The notes: generated from the letters alone by a model not told the origin. A stretch of DNA of 64,000 nucleotides from Microbacter sp. GSS18 (GCA_029319145.1 CP119753.1:1-64000), one strand, 5' to 3'; shown: positions 45,553 through 54,440, counted from the first letter of the stretch. Translations and numbers: made by a program.

Positions 45553-47196
45553 CTAGCCCGCGGCGCGCCGCGCCCGTTCGGCGGCGCTGCGACCAGACGC
45601 CGCAGGCTCCTCCGCGCGCATCAGCTCCGCGATCCGCTCGCCGACGAGAACGGCCGACGCGAACGGCCCGCGCGAGGGCACGCGCGGCAGGATCGAGGTG
45701 TCGGCGACGCGCAGCCCCGCCACACCGTGGACGCGCCCGTGCGCGTCGACGACCGATCCCATCGGCGCCGTGCCGCACATGTGGATCGCCGTGCCGAGGT
45801 GCTCGCGCATCCACCGGTCCAGTCGCGCGTCGTCGCCGAGGACATCGTCGTCCAGTTCGGTCAGCTCGGCGAAGAGCCCCGAGAACGCACGTGTCCGCAG
45901 CAGTGCGACGGCGGTGCGGATGCCGACGCGCATGCGCTCCCGGTCGCCGGCGTCGTCGAGGTAGTGGTAGTCGATGCGCGGCGGATGCAGGGGGTCGGCC
46001 GACGTGAGGGTGATGGTCCCGCGGCCGGCCGGAACCTGCAGCCCGACGATGAGCTGCAGATCGTGGAAGTGGCGGATCTGCTCGGCCATGCGGCGGGCAG
46101 ACGACCCGAGCAGCGAGCGGAGCGTGCGGATCGGATGCCGCAGGGCATGCCCGAAGCCGGCCGCCATCGGGTGGGTCGATCCGGTGAGCAGATACCCCAG
46201 CGGCTTGACCGACAGCAGCACCTCGAGGTCGCCGTCGGGGGTGCCGCCGACGCCGGAGTCGAGGTTCAGGGCGGTGGGGAACGCGAAGTCCTCGCGCGGA
46301 TCGAACACCGGCCGACGCGATCGCCAGCCCACGGCGATGTCGGGGTGGTCGCTGAACGCCGCGCCCACGGGGAGGTCGGCGACGACGTCGATGCCGAGCG
46401 GCTCGAGCTGCTCGCGCGGGCCGATCCCGCTCGTCAGCAGCAGGTGAGCCGAGCCGATCGCCCCGGCCGACAGCACCACCTCGTCGGCGTCGATCACGCC
46501 GTCGGTCGTCTGCACGCCGACGGCGCGTCCGTCCTCGATGAGCACACGGGTCACCCGGACGTCGCCGCGCACCTCGAGCCGGCCGCGAGCGACGTCGTCG
46601 AGGTAGGCGAGCGCCGTGCTGATGCGGCATCCGTCCACGACGTTCGACGGCACCGGCCCCACGCCCGGCGCCGCGGTGCCGTTCTTGTCCGGCTCGGCGG
46701 GGTAGCCGAGCTCGGCCGCGGCCGCGGTGAACGCCCGCGCGGCCCGCCCGGTCTGCGGCGGCCGGCTGATGGGCATCGGGCCGTCGGCGCCGTGCTCTGG
46801 CGTGCCCGGGCGGTCGGCATCCGTCTCCATCGCCCGCATCGCGGGAAGCAGGGCCTGGTACGACCACTCCGGTCCCGCGTCGGCCGCCCAGGCGGCGGTG
46901 TCGGCCGGCCGCGGCCTGATGAAGTACGCGCCGTTGAGGGCGCTGGATCCGCCGAGGATGCGTCCGCGGGCGATCATGTACGGCAGGTCGGGGGTGAGGT
47001 TGCCCGGGTAGGCCCAGTTCGCCGGATGCCCGGGCATGGCGCCCTGCACGGTCGAGGCGTCGAGCAGCTCCGGCGGCGTCGGCGCGTCGGTCTCCCCGGC
47101 CTCGAGCAGGATCACCTCGCGATCGGGGTCTTCGCTGAGGCGGACAGCGAGCGGGATGCCGGAGCCGCCCGCTCCGACGACGAGGGTTCGGGTCAC
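45553..47196 (-). CDS. mftG: mycofactocin-associated GMC oxidoreductase MftG
   Basis: A 547-residue FAD enzyme of the glucose-methanol-choline family. The dinucleotide motif VVGAGGSGIPLAVRL is at the N-terminus, GRGRILGGSS-like sequence (ARGRILGGSSALNGAYF) follows, and the C-terminus has HMCGTAPMGSVVD and GLRVADTSILPRVPSRGPFA. MftG proteins are thought to pass electrons from reduced mycofactocin to the respiratory chain, regenerating the cofactor. The GTG start overlaps the mftR stop by 4 bp, so mftR and mftG form one operon. Confidence 0.88.
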   Translation of the reverse strand: MTRTLVVGAGGSGIPLAVRLSEDPDREVILLEAGETDAPTPPELLDASTVQGAMPGHPANWAYPGNLTPDLPYMIARGRILGGSSALNGAYFIRPRPADTAAWAADAGPEWSYQALLPAMRAMETDADRPGTPEHGADGPMPISRPPQTGRAARAFTAAAAELGYPAEPDKNGTAAPGVGPVPSNVVDGCRISTALAYLDDVARGRLEVRGDVRVTRVLIEDGRAVGVQTTDGVIDADEVVLSAGAIGSAHLLLTSGIGPREQLEPLGIDVVADLPVGAAFSDHPDIAVGWRSRRPVFDPREDFAFPTALNLDSGVGGTPDGDLEVLLSVKPLGYLLTGSTHPMAAGFGHALRHPIRTLRSLLGSSARRMAEQIRHFHDLQLIVGLQVPAGRGTITLTSADPLHPPRIDYHYLDDAGDRERMRVGIRTAVALLRTRAFSGLFAELTELDDDVLGDDARLDRWMREHLGTAIHMCGTAPMGSVVDAHGRVHGVAGLRVADTSILPRVPSRGPFASAVLVGERIAELMRAEEPAASGRSAAERARRAAG

Positions 47197-47819
47197 ACTC
47201 GATCCTCTCCACCGGCGGCGATCGCGCTCGCCCCGGTTCCCACCCAGGAGAAGGCGGCGTCGAGAAGGCGCAGCAGGTCGGCGTCGTCGTGGGCGAGCCA
47301 CTGCTCGTACGCGGCGATGCACACGCCCAGGCACGCCCACGCCGCGGCCTGCGGTTCGAGGTCGTCGGGGGAGCGGCCCATGCGTGCGGCCGCGAACTCC
47401 GCCACGACCTGCCGCCACTCCGCATAGCGCAGCGTCGAATGGGCCAGAAGCGCCGGAACCGTCAGCAGCAGGCGCATGCGCTCGCGGTGAAGCGAGCGCT
47501 CGGCGGGCGGGAAGGTGTTGAAAGTCAGGACCGCCTCGCGCAGCGCGTCGGCCATCGGCAGGTCAGCCGGCATGCCCCCCAGATGCGCGCGCATGGCCGC
47601 GAGCATGCCGTCGAAGTCGCCCCAGGGCAGATCGTTCTTGGACGGGTAGTAGCGGAAAAGCGTGCGGCGCGACACCCCCGCCGCCGCGGCGACGTCGTCC
47701 ATCGTGGTGTCGTCGAACCCGCGCGAGACGAACAGCTCGAGCGCGACGTGGCTGAGATGCCCGTGGGTCGTCGCCCGGGCGCGACCGGGTGGCCGCGAGG
47801 GCATGGCGTCGTCGCCCAT
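47193..47819 (-). CDS. mftR: mycofactocin system regulator MftR (TetR family)
   Basis: A 208-residue TetR-type regulator with helix-turn-helix TTMDDVAAAAGVSRRTLFRY and the following YPSKNDLPWGDFDGML, characteristic of MftR. In mycobacteria MftR represses the mft operon and is released by long-chain acyl-CoA; the same is inferred here. The ATG at 47819 has GAGGGAGG 7 nt upstream. It is divergent from mftA across 122 bp and is followed by mftG. Confidence 0.9.
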   Translation of the reverse strand: MGDDAMPSRPPGRARATTHGHLSHVALELFVSRGFDDTTMDDVAAAAGVSRRTLFRYYPSKNDLPWGDFDGMLAAMRAHLGGMPADLPMADALREAVLTFNTFPPAERSLHRERMRLLLTVPALLAHSTLRYAEWRQVVAEFAAARMGRSPDDLEPQAAAWACLGVCIAAYEQWLAHDDADLLRLLDAAFSWVGTGASAIAAGGEDRV

Positions 47820-47877
47820 GCCGAAACCTCCCTCGTCTTCCGTGACGCCGAAGGCCTGCTTCCGATCAGGCACTGAG

Positions 47878-47896
47878 TGTCACTATTATCCCGACA
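47878..47896. promoter_or_regulatory. mftR/mftA divergent control region with TATTAT box
   Basis: TGTC (47878-47881) and GACA (47893-47896) form an inverted repeat around TATTAT (47884-47889), the likely -10 of mftA; a weak TTCCGA lies 18 bp upstream. The low-GC patch reads similarly on the minus strand and could serve mftR too. A repressor bound here would block mftA. Assignment to MftR is inference. Confidence 0.35.
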
Positions 47897-47941
47897 AGCG
47901 CGGTGAGCGCCAAGGAAGCCGATCACGCAAAGGAGCATGTG

Positions 47942-48037
47942 ATGACCCCGGAAGAGAACACCACGGATGTCGAGGCTGTTGCCGAGGACGCGCTCGTCGA
48001 GGAGGTCTCCATCGACGGCATGTGCGGCGTGTACTGA
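47942..48037 (+). CDS. mftA: mycofactocin precursor peptide MftA
   Basis: A 31-residue ribosomal precursor ending IDGMCGVY, the conserved MftA C-terminus whose last Val-Tyr is decarboxylated and cross-linked by MftC and then matured to mycofactocin. The acidic leader (EAVAEDALVEEVS) is the part bound by MftB. AAAGGAG lies 6 nt before the ATG. mftB starts 2 bp after the stop. Confidence 0.97.
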   Translation: MTPEENTTDVEAVAEDALVEEVSIDGMCGVY

Positions 48038-48039
48038 TC

Positions 48040-48309
48040 GTGCTGGATGCCGATGCCGCGTGGCGGCTGCATCCTCAGGTGTCGGTGCGGCCTGAGCCGT
48101 TCGGTGCGCTGCTGTATCACTTCGGGACGCGGAAGCTGTCGTTCCTGAAGGACCGCACGCTGCTGGCGGTGGTGGAGGGCCTCGCGGATGCGCCCTCCGC
48201 GCGGGTGGCGATGGAGGTGGCGGGGGTGCCGGCGGCGTCCCGTGACATGTACGTGTCGGCGCTGTCGACGCTGGCGGATTCGACGATGATTCAGGAGCGT
48301 GCGGCATGA
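48040..48309 (+). CDS. mftB: mycofactocin biosynthesis chaperone MftB
   Basis: An 89-residue RiPP recognition element (PqqD-like fold) that binds the MftA leader and presents it to MftC. It contains AWRLHPQVSVRPEPFGALLY and FGTRKLSFLKDRTLLAVV, typical of MftB. The GTG at 48040 has no ribosome binding site of its own and follows the mftA stop directly, so coupled translation is expected. Its TGA overlaps the mftC ATG. Confidence 0.93.
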   Translation: MLDADAAWRLHPQVSVRPEPFGALLYHFGTRKLSFLKDRTLLAVVEGLADAPSARVAMEVAGVPAASRDMYVSALSTLADSTMIQERAA

Positions 48310-49583
48310 CGATGGAACTGATGGCCGAGCAGGACGCACCGGTGAAGCCGCTGCGGCTGGTGGACCACTTCGAGTCGGGGCTGGATGCGCCGATCTGCCT
48401 GACGTGGGAGCTGACGTACGCGTGCAACCTGTCGTGCGTGCACTGTCTGTCGTCGTCGGGCCGGCGGGACCCGCGGGAGCTGTCGACCGATGAGGCGAAG
48501 GCCGTGATCGACGAGCTCGAGCGGATGCAGGTGTTCTACGTGAACATCGGCGGCGGCGAGCCGACGGTGCGTTCGGATTTCTGGGAGCTGCTGGACTACG
48601 CCACCGCCCACCATGTGGGGGTCAAGTTCTCCACCAACGGGGTGAAGATCACCCCGGAGCGGGCCGGACAGCTGGCCGCGAACGACTACGTGGACGTGCA
48701 GATCTCGCTGGACGGCGCGACCGCCGAGGTCAACGACGCCATCCGCGGCGGCCGGTCCTACGACACCGCGATCCGGGCGATGGCGAACCTGCGCGATGCC
48801 GGCATGAAGAACTTCAAGCTGTCGGTGGTGTGCACCCGCACCAACATCTCGCAGCTGGACGAGTTCAAGGCGCTCGCCGATGAGTACGGTGCGCAGCTGC
48901 GGCTGACCCGGCTGCGCCCGTCGGGGCGCGGCGCGGACGTGTGGGACGAGCTGCACCCGCTCCCCGAGCAGCAGAAGGAGCTGTACGACTGGCTCGTCGC
49001 GCACGGCGACCAGGTGCTCACGGGGGACTCGTTCTTCCACCTGTCCGCGTACGGGCAGGCCCTGCCGGGCCTGAACCTGTGCGGCGCGGGACGGGTGGTG
49101 TGCCTGATCGACCCGGTCGGGGACGTGTACGCGTGCCCGTTCGCGATCCACGACGAGTTCCTCGCCGGGAACGTCCGCGACACCGGCGGGTTCGCGTCGG
49201 TGTGGCGGGACTCCGACCTGTTCACCCGGCTGCGGCAGCCGCAGTCCGGCGGCGCCTGCTCGTCGTGCCCGTTCTACGACACGTGCAAGGGCGGATGCAT
49301 GGCCGCGAAGTTCTTCACCGGACTCCCCCTGGACGGCCCCGACCCCGAGTGCGTGCAGGGCTACGGCGAGCAGATGCTCAAAGACAAGGACAAGCTCACC
49401 CCGCCCAAGCCCATGGGCGACCACTCCCACCGCACGACGCCACCCGTGAGATCCGGCCCACCCGTCCGCTCCGGCATGGGCCCGGTCACGGTCACCATCT
49501 CGCGCAAGAAGCAGCCGGCCCACCAGCCCGTCCACGCGTGCGCCGAAGACCCCCTCACCGGATTCGCCCCGCCCGCGGGCTGA
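48306..49583 (+). CDS. mftC: mycofactocin radical SAM maturase MftC
   Basis: MftC (425 residues) is a radical SAM/SPASM enzyme that decarboxylates the MftA C-terminal tyrosine and forms the Val-Tyr cross-link. The SAM cluster motif is CNLSCVHC (residues ~40-47), followed by NIGGGEPTVR. The SPASM cysteines are in CGAGRVVC, DVYACPF and CSSCPFYDTCKGGCMAAKFF. A ~60-residue Pro/Ser-rich tail follows the SPASM domain. Confidence 0.97.
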   Translation: MTMELMAEQDAPVKPLRLVDHFESGLDAPICLTWELTYACNLSCVHCLSSSGRRDPRELSTDEAKAVIDELERMQVFYVNIGGGEPTVRSDFWELLDYATAHHVGVKFSTNGVKITPERAGQLAANDYVDVQISLDGATAEVNDAIRGGRSYDTAIRAMANLRDAGMKNFKLSVVCTRTNISQLDEFKALADEYGAQLRLTRLRPSGRGADVWDELHPLPEQQKELYDWLVAHGDQVLTGDSFFHLSAYGQALPGLNLCGAGRVVCLIDPVGDVYACPFAIHDEFLAGNVRDTGGFASVWRDSDLFTRLRQPQSGGACSSCPFYDTCKGGCMAAKFFTGLPLDGPDPECVQGYGEQMLKDKDKLTPPKPMGDHSHRTTPPVRSGPPVRSGMGPVTVTISRKKQPAHQPVHACAEDPLTGFAPPAG

Positions 49584-49586
49584 GAG

Positions 49587-50330
49587 GTGGGGGAGACGGC
49601 GCCCGGGGCGCTCGGCGGACGCACGTGGCCGTCCGCCGGGCGCCCCGTGCTGCTCGTGCCCGTCGGTTCGCTCGAGCAGCACGGACCGCACCTGCCGCTG
49701 GACACCGACACCGTCATCGCCGTCGCCGTCGCCGAGGATCTCGCGGAGCGCATGCGCGCGGCGGGCGATGACGCCGTCGTGGCGCCCGCGATCGCGATCG
49801 GGGCGAGCGGCGAGCACCAGGGGTTCGCGGGCACGCTCTCGATCGGCAGCGCGGCGCTCGAGACGGTCGTGCTCGAGCTGTGCCGGTCGGCGACGCTGTG
49901 GCTTGATCGCATCGTCTTCGTCAACGGCCACGGCGGCAATGTCGCGGCGCTGTCGGCGGCGGTGCCCCTCGCGCGCTCCGAGGCGCGGGACGCCGCGTGG
50001 CTCCCATGCGCGCCGGCGGGCCCGGTGCCGGCGGGCGACGCGCACGCGGGCTTCGTCGAGACGGCGATCATGCTGCACCTGCATCCCGGCCGCGTGCGGA
50101 ACGACCTCGTGGAGCCCGGTGCGACCGCGCCGCTCGCCGAGCTCATGCCGGCGATGCGCGCCGGCGGCGTCGTGGCGGTGTCGCCCAACGGCATCCTGGG
50201 CGATCCGACGGGCGCCACAGCCGCCGACGGCGAGCGGCTGCTGCGCGGGATGTGCGACCGGGCGTGGGCGCTCCTGCGGGACGGCGTGGTGGGCTCAGGC
50301 GGCCGGCTGGTCGCCGTCTCGGCGGACTGA
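49587..50330 (+). CDS. mftE: mycofactocin peptidase MftE (creatininase family)
   Basis: MftE (247 residues) cleaves the modified Val-Tyr dipeptide from processed MftA. The metal-binding motifs of the creatininase fold are clear: VPVGSLEQHGPHLPLDTD and FVNGHGGN, and AHAGFVETAIMLHL further on. The GTG start at 49587 follows the mftC stop by 3 bp. Its 3' end overlaps the convergent mftF by 36 bp. The usual next gene mftD is not here but on the opposite strand. Confidence 0.93.
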   Translation: MGETAPGALGGRTWPSAGRPVLLVPVGSLEQHGPHLPLDTDTVIAVAVAEDLAERMRAAGDDAVVAPAIAIGASGEHQGFAGTLSIGSAALETVVLELCRSATLWLDRIVFVNGHGGNVAALSAAVPLARSEARDAAWLPCAPAGPVPAGDAHAGFVETAIMLHLHPGRVRNDLVEPGATAPLAELMPAMRAGGVVAVSPNGILGDPTGATAADGERLLRGMCDRAWALLRDGVVGSGGRLVAVSAD

Positions 50331-51788
50331 GCCCGAATCACCGCGGGCGCGGCCGGTGCCGCGCGCGTCGGCCGACGTGCGGATGATCGCCGGCCGGAGC
50401 GCTCCGACGCTGCGCCCGCGCCACGCGCTCGTCCACACGCCGGCCCCGTAGGCGAGGTCGTCCAGGCGCCGGGCGACGGCGAAGCGCAGCGGGTCCAGCC
50501 GCGGCCGCAGGCGCGCGTACTCCACGGCGGCGTCGACGACGGCCGCGATCGCGACCAGGCGCCGGGCGCGACGCGAGAACAGCGCGGCAGCGGCGGCCGC
50601 CGGCCACCAGTGCCGCACGAGGAGCGCCATCCCCTGTCCGCCGGCGGCCACGAGGCTCGTGCCGGTGAGCTCGGTCGCGAGGCGCCACGGATGCTCGACG
50701 TTGCGCAGACGCCGCGCGACCTGCACGAGCGCGCCGGCGCTGACGGCGATCGCCGCGACGATCGACCAGCGGCGCTGGATCGCGACGAGGGCGAGCACGG
50801 CGGCGCCCCAGGGCGGGAGGACGGCCGGGGCGATGTCCTTCGGGTGCCGCGTCGCGAGCGGCTGTGCTCCGGTGCCGTAGAAGAACTTGCGGGCGAGCCA
50901 CGCGCGGGCGGTCTCGCGCGGTTCGTGCCGCACGACGGCGGACGGTTCGAACCGCACGCGCCTCCCCGCCTCGACGAGGCGCCACACCAGATCCACGTCC
51001 TCGCCGACGCGCATGGACGCGTCGAACCCGCCGTCGAGGTCCGCCACGCGTCCGACCAGGCAGGTGCTCGACACCCACGTGACGGGGCTCCGCGGCCGCA
51101 CGAGGGCCGCGTCGGCGCCGAGGTCGAGGGACGACCGGGAATCCTCGTACCGGGCGACCCACGAGGGGTTCGCCACGGTCGTGGAGAGCACGCGCGGTGC
51201 GGCCAGGGACAGACGCGGATCGGCGAAGTGGCGCAGCAGCAGGCCGATGGCGCCGGGTTCGACCGTCACGTCCGAGTCGATGAAGGCGACGAACGGCGTC
51301 TCGACGCGCGCGAGCCCCGCGTTGCGGGCCACGGCGGGGCCGCCGTTGACGTCGAGCCGCAGCAGCTCGGCGCCGGCTCGGCGGACGGCGAATGCGATCT
51401 CGGCCGCGGCGTCGCTGGCGTCGTCGACGACGATGACGCGTGCGATCCCGGTGGGCAGGCTCGCCAGAAGGCGCGACAGCGGCTGAGCGCGCTCCTTCAC
51501 GGGGATCACGACCGTGACCTGGTCCAGGGCGATCTCGGGGAGCGTGCCGGCGACCGGGTTGCCGAGCCCCGTCTCGAGCAGGTGCTCGGCGAGCCGGCGC
51601 GTCGTGGCGTCGGCGATCGTCAGGTCGCGCCCACGGAACGCCGCCGCACCCCGCGCCGACAGCCGCGCGACGCGCGTGGGGGAGCCCCCGACAAGCACGC
51701 GCCCGTCCTCGAGCATGCGCGTTCGCCGGGCGAGGCGCACGGTGAAGCCCGGCGGCAGCGACCGCCCAGACGCCGACGCGTCGGTCAC
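50295..51788 (-). CDS. mftF: mycofactocin glycosyltransferase MftF
   Basis: A 497-residue family-2 glycosyltransferase that adds an oligoglucose chain to premycofactocin. The nucleotide-sugar domain shows TVVIPVKERAQPLSRLLASL, VDDASD, NGGPAVARNAGLA and the DxD-like FIDSDVTVEPG; GEDVDLVWRLVEAGRRVRFE is the acceptor-site region. Hydrophobic segments near residues 320-400 may bind the membrane. The GTG start overlaps the mftD stop by 4 bp. An N-terminal ~90-residue part with VGGSPTRVARLS is typical of MftF. Confidence 0.92.
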   Translation of the reverse strand: MTDASASGRSLPPGFTVRLARRTRMLEDGRVLVGGSPTRVARLSARGAAAFRGRDLTIADATTRRLAEHLLETGLGNPVAGTLPEIALDQVTVVIPVKERAQPLSRLLASLPTGIARVIVVDDASDAAAEIAFAVRRAGAELLRLDVNGGPAVARNAGLARVETPFVAFIDSDVTVEPGAIGLLLRHFADPRLSLAAPRVLSTTVANPSWVARYEDSRSSLDLGADAALVRPRSPVTWVSSTCLVGRVADLDGGFDASMRVGEDVDLVWRLVEAGRRVRFEPSAVVRHEPRETARAWLARKFFYGTGAQPLATRHPKDIAPAVLPPWGAAVLALVAIQRRWSIVAAIAVSAGALVQVARRLRNVEHPWRLATELTGTSLVAAGGQGMALLVRHWWPAAAAAALFSRRARRLVAIAAVVDAAVEYARLRPRLDPLRFAVARRLDDLAYGAGVWTSAWRGRSVGALRPAIIRTSADARGTGRARGDSGSVRRDGDQPAA

Positions 51789-53014
51789 GCCCGCCCGGCT
51801 CCCATCTCGAGTCCCTCCAGCGAATCGGGCACGGTGGTCGGGTCCGCGCCGAACTCCCGGGTGAAGTCGCTCGGAATCCACAGGTCCTCGCGCGACAGGT
51901 CGTGCACCGAGGAGTGGCCGAGCCCCAGCACGGCCGAGTCCAGTCCGCCGCGGAGGAGGTCGAGCACGTTCTCGACGCCCGTCTGCCCGTTCGCCGCCAG
52001 ACCCCACAGGTATGCGCGTCCGATGAGCACGGCGCGCGCGCCGAGCGCGAGCGCCTTGGCCACGTCGCCGCCACGGCGGATGCCGCCGTCGAGCAGCACC
52101 TCGATCTCGTCGCCGACGGCATCGGCGATCCCCGGCAGCATGCGGATCGCCGCCGGCGTGGAGTCGAGGTTGTTGCCGCCATGGTTCGACACCGAGATGG
52201 CGGTCACGCCGGCGTCCACGGCACGGCGGGCGTCGTCGAGCCGCGAGACGCCCTTGAGCAGGAAGGGCCCGTCCCACTGCTCCCGCAGCCAGGCGACGTC
52301 CTCCCATGTGGGAAGCGGTGTTCCCATCCACTCGCCGTACGCCCCGAAGAACGTCGGCGCCTGCTCTCCCGGTGCGGCGAGGTTCGGCGTGGACAGATCC
52401 GGCACGCGGCCGGTCTTGACGAAGTCCCACAGCCAACCAGGGCGCCGCAGCGCCTGCGGCGCGAAGCGCATGGCCGCGCCCAGCGTCAGCCGCTCGGGGA
52501 TCCAGGGGCTCCCCCAGTCGCGACCGCTCGAGAACGTCCAGTCGAGGGTGGCGATGATGCCCTTCGCGCCCGCGGCCCGTGCCCGCTCGAGGCGCTGCAG
52601 CATCCTGTCGCGCGAGCCCATCCAGTACGCCTGGTAGAACGTGGGCGCGCCGGTCGCGGTGACCTCTTCTATCGGCTTGCTCGCGAACGAGCTCAGCCCC
52701 ATGATCGTGCCGCGCGCGGCGGCGGCGCGGGCGACGGCCACCTCGCCCTCGGGGTGCACCGCCTGCACTCCCGTGGGCGAGATGATCACCGGCAGCGAGA
52801 CGTCGATGCCCATGACGGTGGTCGACAGATCGCGCTGGCCCGACATGCCCGCCACGTGCGGCGCCCACCCGAGCTGCGCGAACGCCGCCAGATTGTCCTC
52901 GTACGTCACACCGCGCTCGGAGCCTGCCAGCAGTGCGCCGTACACGCTCGCCGGCAGCCTCTTCTTCGCTCGGCGCTGGGCCTCCGCCACCGTCTCGAAC
53001 CAGCCGTTGCTCAC
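51785..53014 (-). CDS. mftD: pre-mycofactocin synthase MftD (FMN-dependent)
   Basis: MftD (409 residues) is an FMN enzyme of the lactate-dehydrogenase/alpha-hydroxyacid-oxidase fold that oxidatively deaminates the intermediate to premycofactocin. It has ISPTGVQAVHPEGEVAVARA, SVSNHGGNNLDST and LLDGGIRRGGDVAKALALGA. The active-site SNHGGR of LldD reads SNHGGN, as expected for this branch. The GTG at 53014 has GAGGAGG 8 nt upstream. It is 97 bp downstream of the IclR gene on the same strand, giving iclR-mftD-mftF. Confidence 0.92.
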   Translation of the reverse strand: MSNGWFETVAEAQRRAKKRLPASVYGALLAGSERGVTYEDNLAAFAQLGWAPHVAGMSGQRDLSTTVMGIDVSLPVIISPTGVQAVHPEGEVAVARAAAARGTIMGLSSFASKPIEEVTATGAPTFYQAYWMGSRDRMLQRLERARAAGAKGIIATLDWTFSSGRDWGSPWIPERLTLGAAMRFAPQALRRPGWLWDFVKTGRVPDLSTPNLAAPGEQAPTFFGAYGEWMGTPLPTWEDVAWLREQWDGPFLLKGVSRLDDARRAVDAGVTAISVSNHGGNNLDSTPAAIRMLPGIADAVGDEIEVLLDGGIRRGGDVAKALALGARAVLIGRAYLWGLAANGQTGVENVLDLLRGGLDSAVLGLGHSSVHDLSREDLWIPSDFTREFGADPTTVPDSLEGLEMGAGRA

Positions 53015-53111
53015 CGGGATCGACCTCCTCGTCGCCTCAGTTCATCGTCGAGGACGACGGTAGTGGCACCCGGTGCCACAGACAATGCGGTCTTTCGCCC
53101 GGCGGCAGACC

Positions 53112-53906
53112 TCAGGCGGCCGACGGCGGGCGACCGGCCGCGGACGGAGCGCCGAGACCCCGCGAGATCGCGCGCGCGGTCGCCGACAGCGCGGGCAGGA
53201 CGGCGTGCGGCGAGACGTGCGGCGCCTTGATGGTGACCCCGACCGCGGCGATGAGACGGTCGCGCGGACCGCGCACGGGCACCGCGACGGCGCTGGCGTC
53301 GGTCGTGATGGAGTCCTTCACGAAGGCGACCCCTGTTCGGCGGACCTCGGCGAGCATGCGACGCAGCTCCTCGGGATCGGTCACCGTGCTCGGCGTGAAG
53401 CGCTGCAGGGGACTGGCGAGCACCTCGTCGCGGAACTCCGCCGGCGCGAACGCCAGCAGGATCAGGCCGGTGCCGGTGGCGTGGAGCGGCCAGCGGCCGC
53501 CGAGGCGGCTGAGCACGCGTGCGCCGTTGCGGGCGCGCAGCGATTCGACGTAGACCACGTCGTGCCCGTCGCGGACGGCGAGGTGCACATTCGCGTCGGT
53601 CGCCGCCTGCAGGTCGCCGAGGAACGGCAGAGCGACGTCACGCAGCCGCAGTCCCTGGGGCTCGAGCGAGCCGAGCTCGAGGATCCGCATGCCGATCGCG
53701 TAGCGGCCGTCGGAGGACCGCTCGAGCGCTCCCCAGTCCCGCAGCTCGCCGACCAGCCGGTGGGTGGTGCTCAGGCTCAGGCCGACGCGTCGGCTGATCT
53801 CGCTGAGCGTCAGCATCAGGTGATCCTGATCGAAGGCCTCCAGCACAGCCAGTACGCGCTGGGCGGCGGTCATCCGTTCGGTGGTGGGCATTTCGCTGAT
53901 GGTCAT
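53112..53906 (-). CDS. IclR-family regulator of the mycofactocin-linked island
   Basis: A 264-residue IclR-type regulator with a winged HTH (LTLSEISRRVGLSLSTTHRL) and a C-terminal GAF-like effector domain (VHLAVRDGHDVVYVESLRA; LHATGTGLILLAF; GVAFVKDSITTDASAVAVPV). Such proteins activate or repress aromatic and alcohol catabolism. The ATG at 53906 follows AGGAGG at 10 nt. Four TTCCG-N5-CGGAA-type palindromes lie between its start and the divergent small CxxC gene. It probably controls itself with mftD-mftF, and the catabolic genes downstream; the effector is unknown. Confidence 0.9.
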   Translation of the reverse strand: MTISEMPTTERMTAAQRVLAVLEAFDQDHLMLTLSEISRRVGLSLSTTHRLVGELRDWGALERSSDGRYAIGMRILELGSLEPQGLRLRDVALPFLGDLQAATDANVHLAVRDGHDVVYVESLRARNGARVLSRLGGRWPLHATGTGLILLAFAPAEFRDEVLASPLQRFTPSTVTDPEELRRMLAEVRRTGVAFVKDSITTDASAVAVPVRGPRDRLIAAVGVTIKAPHVSPHAVLPALSATARAISRGLGAPSAAGRPPSAA

Positions 53907-53972
53907 CGTCGACCGGCCTCCTGGGGGATGGGCATCCGGACCCCTATGTCCGTAGGCAAACAATACCTTTCC

Positions 53973-54083
53973 TTCCGTGGACCGAAAGGGGCGAGTTCTG
54001 CCAATCCGCTCCGAACCGCGGAATCACGCCGTTCTCGCCCTTCCGCCTGACGGAAGCCGTGTGCCGCTTTCCGTCCGGCGGAA
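53973..54083. promoter_or_regulatory. array of four TTCCG-N5-CGGAA palindromes (probable IclR operators)
   Basis: Four 15-bp sites: 53973-53987 (TTCCG-N5-CGAAA), 54009-54023 (CTCCG-N5-CGGAA), 54041-54055 (TTCCG-N5-CGGAA) and 54069-54083 (TTCCG-N5-CGGAA). The last two are perfect and the first two have one mismatch each. Starts are 36, 32 and 28 bp apart, close to three helical turns. They fill the gap between the iclR gene and the -10 of the small CxxC gene. Confidence 0.72.
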
Positions 54084-54113
54084 TGCGGATGCCGTCCGGA
54101 CGACCCCGACGCC

Positions 54114-54119
54114 TAGCAT
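54114..54119 (+). promoter_or_regulatory. -10 box of the small CxxC gene
   Basis: TAGCAT lies 47 bp before the ATG. No good -35 is present at the right distance (54091-54096 reads GCCGTC), and the nearest palindrome ends 30 bp upstream, so activation by a bound regulator is plausible. Confidence 0.45.
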
Positions 54120-54165
54120 CGACCCACCGGCGCCCGAGCCCCGGCGCGAGGAAGGACACACCCGA

Positions 54166-54417
54166 ATGAGCATCGACCAGGCCCAGCTGCAGGGACTCCG
54201 CCAGAGCCTCGAAGCGGACGACTACCACCTGACCGTCGACGTGGAAGGCGAAGCCGCGGTCGCGACGATCATCGCCGGCCCCGATGCGTGCGCCGAGTGC
54301 CTGGTCCCCAAGCGCCTCATGAAGATGATGCTCGCGCCGATGATCGGCGTCGATGCCGAGCGCATCGAGCTCAGCTACCCGGTCGACGTGCACAGCGGCG
54401 ACGAGGCGCCCGCCTGA
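54166..54417 (+). CDS. small CxxC protein, NifU-like fold suggested
   Basis: An 83-residue protein with the motif GPDACAECLVPKRLMKMML in the middle. A short beta region with a CxxC ahead of a helix recalls the C-terminal NifU domain that carries Fe-S clusters, but the match is weak and the rest is not typical. It could bind metal or act as a thiol partner. The ATG at 54166 has GAGGAAGGA about 10 nt upstream. It stands alone on the plus strand under the palindrome array. A hairpin follows the stop. Confidence 0.72.
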   Translation: MSIDQAQLQGLRQSLEADDYHLTVDVEGEAAVATIIAGPDACAECLVPKRLMKMMLAPMIGVDAERIELSYPVDVHSGDEAPA

Positions 54418-54440
54418 TCCCGCCCGGTGACCTGAACGCT

